Shown here in pieces: positions 5,415 through 5,690 of a stretch of 5,690 nucleotides of DNA. Origin of the DNA: an uncultured Clostridia bacterium. Lineage in GTDB: Bacteria; Bacillota; Clostridia; Christensenellales; Borkfalkiaceae. Both the position numbers and the translations under genes were made by a program. The stretch spans positions 1 through 5,690 of the forward strand of contig CANRCY010000096.1 of the NCBI GenBank assembly GCA_947629225.1. The letters are read 5' to 3'. The notes beneath the pieces are model-generated. The model made no database searches. It was not told the DNA's origin and worked only from the letters and a program-made list of their open reading frames with translations. The number at the start of each line of letters is the position of its first letter. Within the stretch, counting starts at the first letter, position 1.

Positions 5415-5429
5415 GCAAATTTTCGGATA
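5394..5429. promoter_or_regulatory. Inverted repeat spanning the met promoter (candidate operator)
   Basis: TATCCGAAATTTG (5394-5406) and CAAATTTTCGGATA (5416-5429) are inverted repeats that differ only by one extra T. They are separated by 9 bases that hold most of the -35 box. Each arm has an AAATTT core, 17 bases apart. The position over -35 and the spacer fits a repressor site. As RNA it would form a hairpin at the ABC-F 3' end, but no T-run follows. Confidence 0.55.
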
Positions 5430-5475
5430 AATATTTTGAATTTTCGCTCTGAAAAGCACGGAAGGTCCCCATAGC

Positions 5476-5690
5476 TCAGCCGCTGACCGAATCGAGATAG
5501 TCGTCGAAGGAAATGGACTTATCGTAGACCTTTGTGCCGTCGAGCACGATGATGCGGTTGCAGACCGTGTTCATGAGCTCTTGGTCGTGCGAAGTCATGA
5601 GAAGGCAGCCCTTGAACGCCGTGAGCCCGTTGTTGAGCGAGGTAATGCTCTCTAAGTCGAGGTGGTTGGTGGGTTCGTCCAAAATGAGGA
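5476..5690 (-). CDS. ABC-F family ATPase, C-terminal fragment (YkpA/YbiT-like)
   Basis: Soluble tandem-ABC protein of the ribosome-associated ABC-F group; the N-terminal bulk lies beyond the right edge. The visible 70 or so residues begin in the second ABC domain with Walker B and D-loop LILDEPTNHLDLES, the ABC-F hallmark. They continue through an H-loop-like MTSHDQELM segment and end with NRIIVLDGTKVYDKSISFDDYL and a short tail. The phrase ESITSLNNGL plus F-K-G-x-L-L-M-T-S-H-D is like Bacillus YkpA and E. coli YbiT rather than the Uup type, but this is a family-level impression from a fragment. It has no membrane segments and is not a transporter. The stop is at 5476-5478. No strong terminator follows before the met promoter. 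Confidence 0.88.
   Translation of the reverse strand, partial: LILDEPTNHLDLESITSLNNGLTAFKGCLLMTSHDQELMNTVCNRIIVLDGTKVYDKSISFDDYLDSVSG

Noticed and set aside
5430..5475. Intrinsic terminator after the ABC-F gene
   Set aside because: Only a 5-bp TTTTC/GAAAA stem around AGAGC is visible, with no clean T-run; too weak to call.

Overview
The window reads as part of a spore-forming, gut-type Clostridia (Bacillota) chromosome of fairly high GC. The evidence is a SigK-type sporulation sigma factor, Gram-positive style AGGAGG ribosome binding sites, a lipobox-bearing MetQ and a YkpA/YbiT-like ABC-F protein. A finer taxonomic placement is not supportable from the sequence alone. All genes run on the minus strand, so the window is described from right to left.

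Right edge (5690-5476): the C-terminal end of an ABC-F ATPase. Next (5475-5173) is a 303-base control region for the methionine transporter. It holds a TTGACA/GATAAA promoter with a 13-14 bp inverted repeat over it, a 24-codon ORF with five Met codons that starts almost at the predicted transcription start, and a strong intrinsic terminator. The 5' arm of that terminator is perfectly complementary over 9 nt to part of the leader ORF. This is the layout of a translation-coupled transcription attenuator that senses methionine. I see no S-box (SAM) or T-box riboswitch, the usual Firmicute controls for this operon. It is the most interesting item in the window.

Behind it (5172-2642) lies a complete methionine ABC importer, metN-metI-metQ: ATPase with a C-terminal NIL sensor domain, permease, and substrate-binding lipoprotein. 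The metQ signal peptide looks abnormally short, and an out-of-frame second start suggests a deletion or frameshift. Only 76 bases downstream is sigK (2565-1867), uninterrupted and with a hydrophobic pro-sequence.

The intergenic region 1866-1606 carries a perfect 44-bp direct repeat with internal hairpins, further hairpins, and a near-consensus promoter (TTTACA-17-TATAAT). That promoter drives an RlmI-like SAM-dependent methyltransferase (1605-739) whose mRNA is predicted to be leaderless. The methyltransferase overlaps by 8 nt an RluA-family pseudouridine synthase (746 to beyond the left edge), forming a likely two-gene rRNA-modification operon.

The two well-matched promoters each place the start codon within a few bases of +1, so leaderless translation may be common in this organism.
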